From: Steromphala cineraria
Lineage: Eukaryota; Mollusca; Gastropoda; Trochida; Trochidae
DNA: 64,000 nt
Reading direction: 5' to 3'
Assembly: GCA_916613615.1 (NCBI GenBank)
Contig: OU744720.1
Location: 165,749 to 229,748 of the forward strand
In this document: one piece after another, positions 1-9,768 of the stretch
How positions within the stretch are numbered: position 1 is the first letter of the stretch
Layout: each line of letters starts with the position of its first letter
Made by a program: the position numbers and the translations under genes
The notes under the pieces: model-generated
What the model was told of the DNA's origin: nothing
Database searches by the model: none
What the model saw: only the letters and a program-made list of their open reading frames with translations

Positions 1-1992
1 CTTATATGTCAGGGATGTTACCATCGCAGTTTTTATGTGAATGAGAAAAATGGCTCTCTCTCTCACTTCTCTCTATCTCCATCTCTATATCCGTTCCTCT
101 CCCTGGCTGTCTCTCTCTCTTTCTCAAACAGTCTCTACTTTGTTTTCATGTTAACTTTGTATACATTCGATAATACTTGTTGTGAGAAAACTTATTTTCA
201 TAGGTCAAATTATTATAAGTCGCCTTACTTTCAATAAGAAACATGATATCAGGTCTTCCTCGCTATTTAAAGTAAAACATCATGCGCACTTATCCGAATA
301 CATAATAAATAACCTCTTAAGGGTTTATTCCTGAACAGAAGCAACCAACAAAACAACAGGCAGATTCTGACTTAGGGTTATTGGCAGAGTAAACCATCCT
401 GAGGTTTGCTTAAGTCTTTGTCTCTCTATTTAACCCCTTTTACGCAGTATCGTGAATGACACCACCTTTGCGGCCATGTGGGCCTCAGAGGCCTAGGCAC
501 ATGCACATGCAACTCAGGAACGCTGCCAGGGCAATTATTTTTGATTTTATGTATAAAATGTCAACTTTGTGTTCCAAAACTCACAAACTGACCGGTGATA
601 TGTTTATTTGAGACTCATTTGCAGGCTTTTTTTGGTAAAACATTAATTGGAAAACATGCAAAGCAGAATTCACGTAAGAGCAAACACTAGATCATGTGGT
701 ACCTTTGACCCATCGAAGGCAATCATTGTTTAAAATTTTGTTATTCAATTCTATATGGAATAATGGTTACCATTTTGCATCGACAGAGTGTCAGAAATTA
801 AAACGCTGTCGAACGTGAAATTGAAACCGAATTTTCATGATTCACAGTTGTCTGTCATAATAAAATTCATTATCGCTATATTGCGCATTTTTGGTTCGTT
901 CCTACAGGCCAATTCTGGCCAAAAGAGCTTAAGATGCATGTGCATGTGCATTAAAGAGTTGCCACTAAAACCCAAAATCTCTACATCCGGGTTACAATTG
1001 TTTTTCATTCTCTTGCCACAGGAATACATCATTACTGATTTGGGTTAAAAAGTCCACCAAATTTAAACTTTACGAAAGCGTTTGCATGAATGGGGTATTT
1101 GACCATGAAGGCCAGTTATCGCCCCTGTTTTTGGTGGCTTCAAAGAATTCAATCATATGAACTGGCGTTTTACGATCATGATCTTGAACCTTAAAACTTC
1201 AATCAGGAGAGTTTGATTTACCAAAACTCACAAATTCGTCAAATACAAAAAATAACGTTACTTTGGATAGTTTTCAGTTGGAAAATGGAAAATGTTGCCC
1301 ATAGTTTATGCCACAAGTCAACAGATTCAGTTGAGACAGTGTGATCTGGTTGGATACAGTATTTAGCACACACAGATGTGGTTTATTGGTGATTCTGAAG
1401 AAGTTGAGAGGCAAATCACAATTTCGAAAACGTCCATGAACGTCACTTGCATCAGATTATTGACCGACAAAGGTAGTGCTTCTATTGATATAACTTGAAT
1501 TTACTTGCAGAACGTCAGATGGCTCATTAGTCATTACACTGCCTTTTATAGTAAAGAAGTTGTTAATGCCAAACAAAACATCAACGGTATGAATTAAATA
1601 AACGTGTACGTCAACGTCACAATACGCCCGAGACACACCAACAATTGCAGAAAGATTGGGGTAGAAATGCATAATGGGGACTCCATCAATTTGTCAATTC
1701 ATTTCCCAAGGAAAGTGAAGCAAGAATTTTTGCAAATGATAATTCATAAAAAAGACTGAATTTCGCTTTGATATCATTGAAATTATGCAACATTTTCGTT
1801 TTCTAATGCGAAGAAATAGATTCTCTGAAAAATTACGTATGCGTTTCAGTTTTGGGAGAATATATTATTATTTTTGCTGTGTAACTTTTTTTCAGGTCTT
1901 GGTTTATCTACATCAGGAAGTAATCTCAAGGAGTATTATGCATTTATTATTTTATTGCGATTCTGTATATTGTATACTGAAACAAGGGTTTA
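1..1992. other. Intronic or intergenic DNA without a recognised gene
   Basis: A+T-rich sequence with a CT-rich stretch at about 51-125. It presumably holds the last intron of the plus-strand carboxypeptidase that ends at 2453. I looked for that gene's penultimate exon here, using the counterpart at 12005-12077 as a guide, and did not find it. A minus-strand open frame at 1457-1672 has no recognised similarity. Confidence 0.5.
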
Positions 1993-1993
1993 C

Positions 1994-2199
1994 CCTGGGC
2001 CTTTGAGGCCCGAGCTTACAGCAAACGTATGTATTTTCTTAAAACGTCAATAAAAAATGAAATATCTTGTCTACAGTTATGACGTCATACGTCGCTTTAG
2101 AAAACATACTAATGGAGGAATACATGAAGTAAGGAGTCGCTTATTTCAAATGTGTTGATTCTGGGTAATGTCAAACATGTAACCGGGCCTCAAAGGCCC
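1994..2199. repeat. Short inverted-repeat element (possible MITE)
   Basis: The segment is bounded by GGGCCTTTGAGGCCCGAG on the left and CGGGCCTCAAAGGCCC on the right, which are inverted copies about 17 bp long. The interior is A+T-rich and non-coding. It ends some 55 bp before the terminal carboxypeptidase exon. No clear target duplication was resolved, so the transposon assignment is tentative. Confidence 0.35.
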
Positions 2200-2256
2200 A
2201 ACGATACTGCGTGAGGGTTAAGAAAGGAATAATTGTCTATAACGAGACTGTTTCAG

Positions 2257-2453
2257 ATCCAGCTGCGGGAACGTCTCACGACTGGGTGCGGGAAGAGATG
2301 GGCGTGGCTCTGACGTACGTGTGGGAGATAATGCCTGATAACGACCACGGATACGAGGGTTTCTCACCCCCTGAAGCTAGAGTGGATGAATACAGTAGCA
2401 CTGTCTGGGAGGGAGTCAAATCTTATACTCGCGCTCTGGAGGATGATCACTAG
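2257..2453 (+). CDS. Last exon of an M14 zinc carboxypeptidase (second gene)
   Basis: This exon follows a TGTTTCAG acceptor and encodes the final 64 residues of an M14 metallocarboxypeptidase, a secreted enzyme family that removes C-terminal residues. PAAGTSHDW corresponds to the YxASGxSxDW region of carboxypeptidase A/B. YVWEIMP carries the catalytic glutamate (Glu270 of bovine CPA), and GFSPPEARV matches the GFxLPxxxI element. The entry phase (two bases before CCA) and position match the last exon of the minus-strand gene at 9569-9768. The two genes are therefore convergent paralogues about 7 kb apart at their 3' ends. The residue aligned with specificity position 255 is His, instead of the Ile or Asp of classical A or B enzymes. 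Upstream exons lie outside the window or were not recognised. Confidence 0.85.
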
Positions 2454-2610
2454 ATTTGGTGTCTGGCTTTCATGGTTTTGACCTTGGAGACATCTAGAAG
2501 TGTCGTAGGTAATGAAGACACTTAGCTGTCATTCAACTTAACATGCGTTACGATTTTCTATCATGTTTACCGTTTGACTGTCTTGATTATCACTGTGGGC
2601 CTGATATAAA

Positions 2611-2639
2611 AATAAAAGTACAATATTCTATTGAATAAA
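2611..2639 (+). promoter_or_regulatory. Candidate polyadenylation signals
   Basis: Two AATAAA hexamers, at 2611-2616 and 2634-2639, lie about 160-185 bp after the stop codon of the plus-strand carboxypeptidase exon. The spacing suits a short 3' UTR. The Tc1-type element starts about 120 bp further on. Confidence 0.55.
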
Positions 2640-2760
2640 ATTGTGGGTATTCCTTCAAAGCACATTGGTCTTTTGTTGAGCTTGGGACCGTTTTAAGGAC
2701 AAAAGAATTGTGTTTCCTCTCTTGAAAAGTTGGTAATAATAATGGTAGTATGCATATCTA

Positions 2761-3994
2761 CACTCACGGGCAAAAGAAAGTATAGGTTAACTTACAATGC
2801 TCACAACATAAAAACAAAAGATAATATTTCAATGCCGCGAAGATGATTTTATAGCACAATCAAATGACAATAATGCACACAAACAGATCTCATTTGATCA
2901 CTCCAGTATATTTCTACAATCTCATTTAAATAAGCAGGGGGTCAAATTTCCTTGATTTCAAGTGTCTCTATTATCAACAGTGAGACCACAAACATTCTCT
3001 GTTGTTGTCATTAACATGTGTGACCACCTCCCACGTCAATACAAGCACGACCACGTCTCCTCATCGACGTTGTAAGACGTCTGTTGTAAATTAAATCCAA
3101 ATCCGCATCCGGAATTCGGTTCAATTCAACACGTCGGATGACGGCGTCAGGTATACATTGCAACTCTTTTCCTGTATAACTGCTGTTTTCCATCATTGTG
3201 ACACAGACAGAAGCGACTTTCGTCTGTGAATAATACTCGTCTCCAGTTCCGTGCTTGCCATCTGAAAACTCATCACGCCCATTGAAGTCGACGGCGTTTA
3301 TGTTGAGGGGTCAAGGCTGCGCCCTGGAAGGTGCGATAAGCCTGAATCCCTGCTACATGTAATCTCCTAGACACTGAACGTCTACTAACACGATGACCAA
3401 GAGCCGTTGACGCTGTTTTCGTCGCCGTTACAAATCTGTTCCTCAGATGAATGGTCCGGATGCAGAGATCTTCTTGATGAGTTGTAACACGTGATCTTCC
3501 ACTTTTGGGTCTGTCCTGGGGGCATGTTCTCTATTCGCCTACATCCCGTTTCGCCTACAGTCTTAAAACAACATGTTATGGTCCATTGACCACTAGTCTA
3601 TGACATTACATAAGCCTGGACACTGTCAGTGGCATGAAATGGAACGTTCGAGCAATATTGCCGTGTGTCGCTACCATTTCAGCCATTCCAATAGCTCTAT
3701 CTCGTTGTTCCTGAGTCAACCTTGCCATTCCTTTTGTGTTTTTTCAGTTGCTATGATATGACAATATCGACTGATACATATTTTATGCACTTAATTTTCA
3801 AGCAATTGGTTTTAAACGAAATTCACTATTTTTCCGGTTTCTAAAAAATATGGCAACACAAGTTGCGTTTTTGCGATATTTATTATGTGTTTTAAGGCAT
3901 GCCATTATGTTAAGTAAAACTAACATTTGGTATGATCGAAAGTTTTTAATTTATACCAATATGAAGGACCTATACTTTCTTTTGCCCGTGAGTG
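2761..3994 (-). mobile_element. Internally deleted Tc1-type transposon with intact TIRs
   Basis: The ends are a perfect inverted repeat of about 27 bp beginning CACTCACGGGCAAAAGAAAG, flanked by TA on both sides (2759-2760 and 3995-3996), the usual Tc1/mariner target. The minus strand keeps broken pieces of a transposase: WRRVLFTDESRF at about 3210-3245, with the first catalytic Asp, and a C-terminal RRLTTSMRRRGRACIDV at about 3015-3085. The stretch with the second Asp and the Glu is deleted and the rest has stops. The C-terminus closely resembles that of the longer transposase at 50871-51833, so the two belong to one Tc1 lineage. Confidence 0.85.
3011..3770 (-). pseudogene. Tc1 transposase remnant
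   Basis: Reading from about 3770 down to 3011 gives a degenerate transposase. It starts with MARLTQEQRDRAIGM-like residues, keeps FTDESRF, and ends in a SMRRRGRACIDVGGGH tail. Stops, frame changes and loss of the central catalytic region make it inactive. It lies wholly between the TIRs of the 2761-3994 element. Confidence 0.75.
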
Positions 3995-3996
3995 TA

Positions 3997-4725
3997 TATG
4001 TGCGCCCAATCGACCTCCACAGGTATGCAAGACGCTACAGAGCAAGCACTATGTACATATGTAAAAAAAAACATTAAGGAATGAATTGTTAGTCTAAATT
4101 TAAGGCAGATACTGTTTAAAGAGATGGGTCATCAGTTTGGGTTTGAACAAGTCCAAGTTTTTTAAGTCGTAAGGGACTGAGTTCTGGAGAATAGGGGCTG
4201 CAGAGAAAGGGAACGCTGTCCAAAAGACTTCAATTTTAAGTTTGGTACAGTTAGAAGGTCCAGGCTGTTTGAAGGCAGATTACCAGCGCTTGAGTATGAT
4301 AAAGGTATGAGGAACATATACATTCATGACTTGTGTTTAACCGGGTAAATAAAATAATACAGTTATTATATCAAATTAACATCTATTATATTTCCCCCTA
4401 CTAGACGTGGGATAAAACCGATTCTGTCTGCTTGCCTCTCGACTTGTTTGTCTCTTTTTATATATAAAAGAAGCTTTGTGTTTGTTTGGATGTGACCTAT
4501 CTTACAGAGACAGCCATCCCATCAACCTATTTTACTTGCTAATAAATGCCGATTTCAAACACCTATTATTGCTCGATTTATATTCAGGTTTAAAGAACCC
4601 AGTCAACCGATGTGTGCGGGTTTGTTTCATAGTAAAAAAACTTTACAAATGTATGAGAAGAGAAAATAAATGTATCACACATAAAGGTTTACTCATGCTA
4701 ATGCACTAAACTTACATTCTCTATA
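3997..4725. other. Non-coding DNA between two transposons
   Basis: A+T-rich sequence. The segment around 4100-4320 has the look of an old retroelement fragment when translated (many stops), but no domain could be named. Confidence 0.35.
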
Positions 4726-6059
4726 TAAGCCCTGTTTATACGGCGAGCGTTTGCATGTGAGTAAATCATTACACATATGCAAATTTACTCATATGAGTAA
4801 AATTCGCCGTATGAACGCATTTGCACATATGTATATTTTACTACCGTGAGCAAATTTGTCACTACCGTAAGCAAATTTGCACCTAGTCAGGGGCAGGTGT
4901 AAATTCATTACTACCGTGAGTAAATGTCGATTTTTTTTACTACCCTAAGTAAATCTCGCTGTATGAACGTGTAGCAACTTTGCTCGGGGTTAACAAATTT
5001 CCTTTTTTTTATTCTTGGAAAATTGTACAGCATGAATAGGGAATGGTAACTATGGGTAGTATACAGTAAAACAATACCAGGATTTTAAAAAAAGAGTTTA
5101 AAAAACCCAAAAAAATTACCTAGAGCATTCACATACTTTCATACACACTACACACAGGCTAGAAGCTATGTAGACAATTAAAGACTTAAAGTAGAATGAA
5201 ATTAGAGAAGATTTTCATAAAAAGCCCATTTCTGATAGAAATCGATATGTTTTGATTTGCAAAAGTATCCAGTTTTTTCTATCTGATGGACTATCTGTGG
5301 TGGACTATTTTGTATTTTACATTTATATATGTGGAATTTAGCTAGTAAAAGTATCAAATCCAAGATAATATCACTTTTAAAATTTGGAGAATATCCAAAA
5401 AGGATTAAGTCTACAGTACAGTATTTACAACCCAAATATTGTGCTTTATATTGTTATATTAGTCACATTTGAATGTCTATCGTGTGTTGAACAAGTACAC
5501 GCCCGTTTATGTAAAAAATATACCGGTTGAAAAGAAATAAAATTATTTAGAAAAAGAAGTCTACAGTAAGATCTATATTACGTGCAGGTTGGCACTTTGA
5601 TTCAATCCATTCTGAAAATTTGTTCCAAAAAGTTTTGCTCCCTTTACAGTCCCAAAAAAGATGTTTTATAGTTTCTGGTCCAGCCTTGCAGATGATGCTC
5701 TGTTTGAGTTATCACATAATAGTATTTCTTTGAACCTTTTTTGCAAGCAAAGAGATTACTTATAGAAATATTTGTATCATTTGTTATTTCCAAGTTTGAC
5801 ATTTTTGACATACCCTAAAATTGGCCAGGCTAAATATTAGACAAGCTCTAATGTAAAATGGATATTTACTGTGTTTCCGGAAAGTTTCCAGGCTTACCCT
5901 CTCCATGATTATTGGTGAATGGTATGTATCGTAAGCACTGAAAACCCAACTGCTTAGGCGACATAAAACCCCTATGAACGCATAGCAAAAATGCTTTTAC
6001 ACAGTTCTACCCTGAGCAAATTTGCATATATGCAAAGGCCGCCATATAAACAAGGCTTA
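4726..6059. mobile_element. Non-autonomous DNA transposon with TIRs, host to a LINE fragment
   Basis: The left end reads TAAGCCCTGTTTATACGGCG. The right end, reverse-complemented, reads TAAGCCTTGTTTATATGGCG, so the termini are inverted repeats of about 20 bp with two mismatches. Subterminal regions repeat words such as ACTACCGTGAGCAAATTTGC and CGTATGAACGC. No transposase is visible. A LINE 3' fragment (5165-5870) interrupts the middle. Superfamily not assigned. Confidence 0.6.
5165..5870 (-). pseudogene. 5'-truncated L1/Tx1-like LINE, C-terminal part
   Basis: The minus-strand translation at 5202-5435 includes [17 protein letters not shown], nearly the same as [17 protein letters not shown] in the LINE at 44398-44748. 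Further upstream (about 5570-5700) it reads like the FWNKFSEWI segment that precedes it in this clade. Stops and frame changes show it is dead. Only the region after the reverse transcriptase remains, as expected from 5' truncation. Confidence 0.7.
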
Positions 6060-6099
6060 AGTTATATTTAAAGTGACACATTATCTTTCTTAAAATTTT

Positions 6100-6496
6100 A
6101 TTTGGTTTTTATAAGCTACAAAATATCTGATATGCTGATTGAAGTTCATATCTCATCACTGGACTTGCAAATAAATGTATATCCATTTATGCATAATATC
6201 TCTAAAATGCTTGATTTTATGGAAAAATCAAGAAAACATTTCAAATACGTTAAATATTCGAAATAATGCATCCAATTAATCTACATATTAGTTGCCATAA
6301 ACACTATCGAATATATCTTCCTGTCAGCTTATGACAAGGTTTCAAAATTACGTTTGGCGAATTTGCGCGCTCCACTCGAGCCACATTGTCCGGTTTTCGA
6401 TCAAAATCCCGACTTTGAATGCCCGTATTTTCGCTCTAATGTACTGATTGACCTTTAACTTGTTATTTTCAGTAACAGTTAGTGGTTCCCGATGTA
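6100..6496. repeat. Dispersed repeat, inverted copy at 38.65-39.03 kb
   Basis: About 400 bp here match the reverse complement of 38648-39030. Shared words include TTTTCGATCAAAATCCCGAC, TAATCTAC next to TTAATTGGATGCAT-type sequence, and GTCAGCTTATGACAAG, all in order. There is no open frame of note. It is probably an uncharacterised non-autonomous element present at least twice here, in opposite orientation. Confidence 0.75.
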
Positions 6497-6544
6497 ATAA
6501 CAACGATTTCAAAATATGTGATCCTATATGTATCAACATACTAT

Positions 6545-7426
6545 GTGCTTAAATAGCTTTGATATACTCTGTAAAATTTTAATTCAGAGTTACCTTCCTT
6601 TTAAAAGGCACATATGAACACAAAGCAAACAACATTAAAAAAAGCAAAACGATCAAACATTCTGTGTATTTTATGCTGTATGAAGCGCAAACCTCCGACT
6701 ACTTCCCTGTTAAATACTATCACTCAGAGTGTCTTTTGAGATAATGAGTTCACTTCTACATCATTAAAAGATGGTTCTAGGTTCATCTTCACAGTTATGA
6801 ATATAACACATCTTAAAGGCTTACAATCAAAAGCATCTCTTCTGCCGTCATGTTTGGTTGAATGTTAGTTGACTAAGCTTGTTTGAATACGTTTCATTTG
6901 TAATTTAGCGTCGTGTATTGCTAACCCGTCACTTGCTTTCACATTTGTGTTTGTCTCTCGATTAATGCATTTTAGATATGTCATATTTTGAAAAGAAATT
7001 TCTGACAATTCATGGAAAAACTCAAGGTTGTTCTTTACGGAAAGAAGTATTTTGATTGTAATGTTCATGAACATATATGTATATAAAGATTTAGCGTGTC
7101 TATCATGGTAAGATATGTACTAGGTTACAGAGATATAGATTTCGGACAAGAAAGATACTTCATTCAGCGTTGGAGGCCGCGTGGTCTACAGTATAAACAC
7201 ATATTTCTTAAAAACGTATGATATCATTGGCCCCTATGCTGAATAGCGAACCAAAGCAAGAATAAGATTCAACATCAGTTATTCGTTCAGATTTTATTTC
7301 CTTTGTATTGTTATGGTGTTACAGGAAGCTTGAATGTTTGAACTTGATGCGGATTGTGTGCAAAGTGTGTGGTACTTTAATATTCAGGAAACAAATGAAG
7401 CACCACACAAACAATACATTACAAGT
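6545..7426. other. Non-coding A+T-rich DNA
   Basis: No exon, RNA gene or repeat structure was recognised in this stretch between the dispersed repeat and the hairpin element. Confidence 0.4.
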
Positions 7427-7590
7427 ACATGGAACCTTACTATTTTTTACTAAAAGATACAATCTAGTTAAAACTAGCTGTAATGTATACGTCCAATGAG
7501 TCCTCACGTTAAGTGGGAACCTACATGTATGGGACGTATACATTACAGCTAGTTTTAACTAGATTGTATCTTTTTAGTTAGGTTCCATGT
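7427..7590. repeat. Long near-perfect hairpin (foldback element)
   Basis: Arms at about 7449-7494 and 7532-7578 are complementary over some 46 bp with a single A insertion, around a loop of about 37 bp. Outer arms ACATGGAACCT and AGGTTCCATGT extend the pairing beyond a bulge. It could be a foldback MITE or a hairpin-RNA source; nothing here distinguishes these. Confidence 0.8.
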
Positions 7591-7599
7591 AAATTAGAT

Positions 7600-8640
7600 A
7601 TACATGTAGCTGTCATGTTTACAAACATAAATAAAGGGAAAGAACTACTTCCCATAGGTGGTTACGGAGAAATTGTGGAGATTTTATTAGCGCTTCAGTT
7701 GGTATTTCCGAAACAACCGCGCTAGGAATATTACACAAAATTATAAATGAAAATAAGACGTTCTGTTAACCTGAACACACAATGGGAAATGAATGTACTT
7801 ATTTTATATTACTACACCAGCAAGTTATACAGCATGAGATGTGTAAAGAAAATATTAAATAGCAAGTGTCTGGTTAGAAACAAGCACGTGAGAGTACGGA
7901 AATTCCGGATTTCCGATCTCGCGTGACCACTGTTTTATTTTACAGTATATCATGTTTATATTTGTACAAGACATGAGTTGGTATAAGCTTCGTTTTAATT
8001 TCCCGATAAGGGGCAAACAAAAACAAGTTCCTTAATCACAGCATTCACATAATAAATCGGAATGGACAGAGTGCGACAAACATCCAAACTTTACAAATAC
8101 TTTCATCAAATCTTCACAAATATCTGCATTGAAATATTTTTCTTGTTTAAAATCAGTTGATTAAGTTGAATAACTTTAAAAACATGAAAATGTTCGTGCA
8201 CTGCTATTTAATATCTAAATCTCTACAAGTTTTCAAGCAATGATATAAGTTGAGATACCTTTTGACAATTTGAATACTCCAACAGTTTGGGAATAACCAG
8301 TTTGGTGTAAGAACACCCTGTTTTAAAGGAACTAGTCTGCACATATTTATATTTTGACATAACATATTTTCTCTTAGTTTGACACTGCAATAACATGGAT
8401 AGGTCTTTTTGGACAAACACGTTCCGTATAAGGGCAAAAAACTTCCTCAAATACTCAAAGCAGCATGACTTCACAGCACCGTAGTCAATCAAGCCAAAAC
8501 GACAGGCGAGTGGCCGAGAGGACGTGGATAGTCTCGTCCCGTTGTTCGCAGTCCATTTATTGTTTAACCAAAGTCAAGGTAACTACTGTCATCAAGTTCA
8601 ACTTATTGGCAGTACATTTACTCCAATGCATTGTTCAAGC
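7600..8640. other. Non-coding DNA
   Basis: No recognisable gene. Open frames on both strands around 8204-8737 are short, overlapping and without motifs. Confidence 0.35.
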
Positions 8641-8641
8641 T

Positions 8642-9050
8642 GATGTTTTGCAACTTCTGAGGAGGTCTAAACCCATCAACTGTAGACTTGATCTGATACC
8701 CACCAATGTTACCATAGCAACTTCTGAGGAGGTCTAAACCCATCAACTGTAGATATGATCTGATACCCACCAATGTTACCATAGCAACTTCTGAGGAGGT
8801 CTAAACCCATCAACTGTAGACTTGATCTGATACCCACCAATGTTACCATAGCAACTTCTGAGGTGGTCTAAACCCATCAACTGTAGACTTGATCTGATAC
8901 CCACCAATGTTACCATAGCAACTTCTGAGGTGGTCTAAACCCATCAACTGTAGACTTGATCTGATACCCACCAATGTTACCAAAGCAACTTCTGAGGTGG
9001 TCTAAACCCATCAACTGTAGATATCATCTGATACCCACCAAGGTTGTCCT
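8642..9050. repeat. 67-bp minisatellite, about six copies
   Basis: The unit begins CAACTTCTGAGG and contains CATCAACTGTAGACTTGATC and ACCCACCAATGTTACC. It recurs at 8651, 8718, 8785 and onward with few substitutions (GAGGAGG/GAGGTGG, GACTTG/GATATG). It lies just beyond the 3' end of the minus-strand carboxypeptidase gene and does not resemble any exon found here. Confidence 0.9.
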
Positions 9051-9568
9051 GGACTATATTTACAACTTTGACATCTACAAACAACCAAATCCTACAGGAA
9101 GGTATAATGCCGTACCTTAGGTATAACATTGTAAACAAGATCAATCTCGATGCTGAAAGTCCAAAACGTTATATCCCTCGATTGGAGACAATCCCAATTT
9201 TTTTAATCCACCAAATATCTTTCTATATACCTTATATAGCTATGAATGATTCTTCCGTCATGAAGCTTTTGCTTCCGTCTGTCGTTAGCACATTCACTGA
9301 TTCCATTCAAGATGATCAGTGTATTCCTTAGTTAAGGTTTTGAATAACATCGCCTGTGTCCACCACAAAGCAGTATCTTTTGAGTATCTTCGCTGTTTAA
9401 AAGCAGTGAACTTGTATCTTTTGTTATAAATACCATAAACACAAGTGCACGTGCAAGTTTGGTGGCAAAATATTTAAACTTTAAAAACTTAATATCCTAA
9501 AATATGATGAATCCTTTTTGATAAACTGATCAATAAACCAAACTTAAAGTAACATTAGACTTTGATGT
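9051..9568. other. Probable 3' flank of the minus-strand carboxypeptidase
   Basis: Sequence downstream of the stop codon at 9569-9571 on the minus strand. No canonical AATAAA was found on that strand in the first few hundred bases, so the polyadenylation site is unknown. Confidence 0.35.
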
Positions 9569-9768
9569 TCATTTCTTCAACTGAATATTTAGAGCCTTGG
9601 CGTATGCTCGAAGTCCCCTCCAGATGACAGCTGTATGTCTGCCGATGGTGCCCTCCTCCAGGATAAAGCCGCCCAGTTTACCCGATCTCGGCATCAGCTC
9701 CCACGTGTAGGCGCGAGCTATCCCGGCTCGGGCGCGTGCAAAGTCAGGGGCAATACCAGCAGCGGGAT
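9569..9768 (-). CDS. Carboxypeptidase exon 11 (last)
   Basis: After the acceptor GTTTGCTATCAG the exon supplies the last two bases of the Tyr codon of STIYPAAG and then 65 residues to a TGA stop. It holds [10 protein letters not shown], the catalytic [14 protein letters not shown] and the C-terminal [13 protein letters not shown] helix. Its length (200 nt) and phase match the paralogous plus-strand exon at 2257-2453. Confidence 0.93.

Noticed and set aside
2041..2140. Possible penultimate exon of the plus-strand carboxypeptidase after TCTACAG at 2075
   Set aside because: The only reading that reaches a GTAAGG donor in a phase compatible with the next exon meets a stop, and the residues do not match the expected VGxxxxTI sequence.
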